Shown here: positions 5,978 through 6,826 of the stretch, in pieces
How the letters are laid out: the number at the start of each line of letters is the position of its first letter
Numbering within the stretch: the stretch's first letter is position 1
Assembly (NCBI GenBank): GCA_002067265.1
Contig: MVQW01000263.1
Coordinates: 1-6,826 of the forward strand
DNA from: Methanomethylovorans sp. PtaU1.Bin073
Lineage (GTDB): Archaea > Halobacteriota > Methanosarcinia > Methanosarcinales > Methanosarcinaceae
Direction of reading: 5' to 3'
DNA: 6,826 nt
Notes under the pieces: generated by a model
Databases searched by the model: none
The model's input: the letters and a program-made list of their open reading frames with translations, nothing else
What the model was told of the DNA's origin: nothing
Position numbers and translations under genes: made by a program

Positions 5978-6742
5978 ATGATAAACATTAATCCATCTGG
6001 GATTCTGGTAAGATATAATGTAAAGGCTGAAAAGGAGTTAAGTCCCGAAGAGGTGGCAAGAGAGCTATATCCAGAAGACGTGGTGATAAGGCCGATAGTT
6101 GAGGCTGTTTTTGAAGGTGATGAGGATGATGTAATTAATGCATTGGAGGATGCAATCAATGCTGGAAGAGATCCTTTGTCCCTCATTGATGATGCTCTGA
6201 TGCCAGGTATGAGTATTGTATCTGAACTCTATGATGATGGCATTCTTTTCCTTCCAGATGTTATCATATCTGCACATGCAATGACAGATGGAATTGAATA
6301 CTGCAAGCAGAAATCTAATTCAACTCATGAGTTCAAAGGGAAGGTAGTGTCTTTTGTTGTAGAAGGAGATATGCATGATATTGGCAAGAAGATAGTCACT
6401 GTTCTTCTGCGTGCGAATGGTTATGAAGTCATAGATCTTGGAAGTGACGTGCTGGTTAGCGAAGTGATCAGTGCCGTCAAGAAAGAAAAACCTATCATGC
6501 TTTCTGGAACAGCTTTAATGACAACTACCATGTATTCATTTAAAGAAATCAATAACCTCTTGCTTGAGAACAATATTAGTATTCCCTTTATATGTGGTGG
6601 AGGAGCTGTAAAACAGGATTTTGTATTTGGCTATGAACTTGGAGTTTATTGTGAGGATGCGGCAGATGCCCCAAAGATAGCTGATGAGATACTGAAAGGT
6701 GCTGGTGTGGAAGAACTAAGAGATAAATTCCACAGACACTAA
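5978..6742 (+). CDS. mtaC: MtaC-like methanol-type corrinoid protein
   Basis: This is a complete 254-residue cytoplasmic corrinoid protein, close to the length of Methanosarcina MtaC. In methanol-dependent methanogenesis MtaB transfers the methyl group of methanol to the cobalt of MtaC, and MtaA passes it on to coenzyme M. The N-terminal helical cap (about 20-110) carries LSPEEVARELYP, VFEGDEDDV and DDALMPGM. The Rossmann-like B12 domain (about 120-240) has GDMHDIGKK, the DxHxxG motif in which His133 should be the lower cobalt ligand. It also has LSGTALMTTTMYSFKE with Ser176 and the ICGGGA loop. Several usually fixed positions differ from my recollection of MtaC: Met132 for Val and Lys138 for Asn in the cobalamin motif, and GSDVL where GRDVP is usual. 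It may therefore be a diverged paralog. An AAGGA site lies 6 nt before the ATG. The gene is 38 bp behind the sensor, suggesting one operon. No mtaB is visible in the 84 bp that follow. Family assignment is firm; a catalytic rather than regulatory role is uncertain. Confidence 0.88.
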   Translation: MININPSGILVRYNVKAEKELSPEEVARELYPEDVVIRPIVEAVFEGDEDDVINALEDAINAGRDPLSLIDDALMPGMSIVSELYDDGILFLPDVIISAHAMTDGIEYCKQKSNSTHEFKGKVVSFVVEGDMHDIGKKIVTVLLRANGYEVIDLGSDVLVSEVISAVKKEKPIMLSGTALMTTTMYSFKEINNLLLENNISIPFICGGGAVKQDFVFGYELGVYCEDAADAPKIADEILKGAGVEELRDKFHRH

Positions 6743-6826
6743 TCGCACCCTAGGCTTCTCGCGCAGACAATATTTTGTTTGATTCATACACTTATTTTAT
6801 ACATCTGCCTTTTTATTTGAGATGAT
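6743..6826 (+). other. non-coding tail after mtaC, possible T-rich transcription end
   Basis: The last 84 bases hold no supported gene. T-rich stretches at 6771-6780 and 6810-6818 could serve as archaeal U-tract terminators for the sensor/mtaC operon. No convincing hairpin precedes them. The ATG at 6822 has no ribosome binding site, and only five bases follow its first base, so it cannot be judged as a start. Confidence 0.3.

Noticed and set aside
1..6826. CRISPR array, insertion sequence, integrase or phage genes
   Set aside because: No regularly spaced repeats, transposase or recombinase motifs, or terminal inverted repeats with target duplications were seen.

Overview
The window looks like chromosomal DNA from a methylotrophic methanogenic archaeon, most likely of the Methanosarcinaceae (Methanolobus, Methanococcoides, Methanomethylovorans or a relative). 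The evidence is a corrinoid protein of the methanol methyltransferase system (MtaC family), an archaeal-type pyruvoyl-dependent arginine decarboxylase, large multi-PAS/GAF sensors of the kind abundant in this family, TATA-box promoters, and AT-rich DNA. The genus cannot be fixed from the sequence alone.

Layout. The left half is transcribed leftwards (minus strand). First comes the 5' part of a two-transmembrane PAS sensor gene that runs off the left edge (1-1241). Next is pdaD, arginine decarboxylase (1341-1889). Then comes an unrecognised single-pass membrane-anchored protein (2059-2742), followed by a convincing hairpin plus U-tract terminator (1993-2031). The right half is transcribed rightwards. 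It holds a roughly 915-residue soluble sensor with six PAS domains and one GAF domain (3192-5939), and 38 bp later a complete mtaC-like gene (5978-6742).

The two halves are separated by a 449-bp divergent control region (2743-3191). It contains a strong symmetric TATA box, a roughly 73-nt segment able to form nested or competing RNA hairpins, a second weaker TATA box, and a 25-bp near-perfect inverted repeat placed where transcription of the sensor gene could begin.

How the genes may work together. PdaD makes agmatine, the precursor for polyamines and for the archaeal agmatidine modification of tRNA-Ile. It has no evident link to its neighbours. The notable unit is the rightward pair: a sensor with no kinase or DNA-binding output domain, apparently co-transcribed with a lone MtaC-like corrinoid protein. 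No mtaB (methanol:corrinoid methyltransferase) is visible before the window ends. One reading is a sensory or regulatory module in which a corrinoid protein is an input or partner of a PAS/GAF protein. The plainer reading is a methylotrophic corrinoid protein next to its regulator, with mtaB just outside the window or elsewhere in the genome.
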